Shown one piece after another: positions 5,655-6,154 of a stretch of 6,154 bases of DNA (position 1 is its first letter; every line of letters starts with the position of its first letter). Below the pieces are notes generated by a model, which saw only the letters and a list, made by a program, of their open reading frames with translations, did not search any database and was not told the origin of the DNA. The stretch is from CAUZSN01 sp963582345 (lineage in GTDB: Bacteria > Planctomycetota > Planctomycetia > Planctomycetales > Planctomycetaceae). The position numbers were made by a program, and so were the translations under genes. The stretch covers positions 1 to 6,154 of the forward strand of contig CAUZSN010000152.1 in NCBI GenBank assembly GCA_963582345.1. Direction: 5' to 3'.

Positions 5655-6154
5655 ATGGTCCAGGTGCATGTCTTCTGTTTCTTGGCTAGTTATCTGATCA
5701 CGTTTGCATTGGAGTTGTCGCGGCTAATGCGCCGCAGCGTAATCAATCAGGCAGCCATGCTTTTGTTCGGTGTGGCTGGATTCATCGCACATTCCATGTA
5801 TCTCCTCGTTGAAAGTGGCGAAGCAAAATTGCCGCCTTTATTAAGCTCGACGCGTGATTGGCTACTAGTGTTGGCCTGGATTGCCATCCTGTTCTATCTG
5901 TTTCTGACGATGATCGACCGGGAATTAGCGATTGGTCTATTCCTGTTGCCGTTGGTGTTATTTTTGATCGGCTCGGCGTACTTTGTCAGAGATGGCAAGA
6001 TTGCACTGGTCAGTGAAAAAACCCACGGCTGGAGTATGCTGCACGCGGCACTGTTAGTATTCGGGATTGCTGGTGTGATTGTCGGCTTTGTGATGAGCAT
6101 GATGTATTTGGCACAGCACTACCGACTGAAACGTAAACAGACAATGCAAGATGG
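5655..6154 (+). CDS. HemX/CcsA-like cytochrome c assembly membrane protein, 5' part
   Basis: Open from ATG 5655 to the window end (166 codons visible), so the 3' part is missing. The protein is strongly hydrophobic, with five predicted transmembrane segments at about residues 3-21, 33-52, 68-87, 90-110 and 126-153. The pattern (an N-terminal FLASYLITFALELSRL helix, AGFIAHSMYLLVES, then GWSMLHAALLVFGIAG and a helix ending MMYLAQHYRLKRKQ) is that of the CcsA/ResC/HemX family (Pfam Cytochrom_C_asm). His46 and His130 sit where family members have histidines. CcsA and ResC handle heme for cytochrome c maturation; HemX proteins affect glutamyl-tRNA reductase level and are often beside hemA. The WWD heme-handling motif of true CcsA would lie beyond the window, so the two cannot be separated here. 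The ATG places the first helix at the N-terminus as expected; a weak GAAAG lies six bases upstream. The frame remains open upstream to 5580. Confidence 0.75.
   Translation, partial: MVQVHVFCFLASYLITFALELSRLMRRSVINQAAMLLFGVAGFIAHSMYLLVESGEAKLPPLLSSTRDWLLVLAWIAILFYLFLTMIDRELAIGLFLLPLVLFLIGSAYFVRDGKIALVSEKTHGWSMLHAALLVFGIAGVIVGFVMSMMYLAQHYRLKRKQTMQD

Noticed and set aside
5894..6100. 68-codon minus-strand frame near the window end
   Set aside because: It is antisense to the HemX/CcsA-like membrane gene, whose helices and conserved histidines are convincing; the product has no features of its own.

Overview
The window reads as ordinary chromosomal DNA from a planctomycete, most likely a Rhodopirellula/Pirellulales-type bacterium. 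The grounds are a PQQ-like beta-propeller gene of the kind abundant in that phylum, an L31 with an acidic C-terminal tail, and the wording of the RF1 N-terminus and of the HemX/CcsA-like protein. This assignment is an inference from protein character, since no rRNA is present.

Layout. (1) 1-741, plus strand: the 3' end of a PQQ-like beta-propeller gene. (2) 742-957: a convergent intergenic region with a possible 24-codon hydrophobic ORF and several inverted repeats, one followed by a T-run on the minus strand. (3) 5043 down to 958, minus strand: a four-gene housekeeping cluster transcribed rpmE (ribosomal protein L31) - prfA (RF1) - prmC (RF methyltransferase) - murA (first committed step of peptidoglycan synthesis). 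The gaps are 321, 46 and 98 bp. (4) 5044-5242: probable leader/promoter region of rpmE. (5) About 5243-5495, plus strand: a fragment of a FliN/FliM-type flagellar motor switch (SpoA) domain that looks truncated or frameshifted. (6) 5496-5654: a leader with a perfect TATAAT. (7) 5655 to the window end, plus strand: the 5' part of a HemX/CcsA-like cytochrome c assembly membrane protein, still open at 6154.

The minus-strand cluster ties translation termination (RF1 and the enzyme that methylates its GGQ glutamine) to a ribosomal protein and to the cell-wall enzyme MurA. All four products keep their diagnostic catalytic or metal-binding residues, so the cluster looks functional.

I see no mobile element, CRISPR array, RNA gene or convincing new system. 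The points most worth a second look are the decayed-looking fliN fragment, the unusually long rpmE-prfA gap, and the short tandem repeat that forms the prfA ribosome-binding region.
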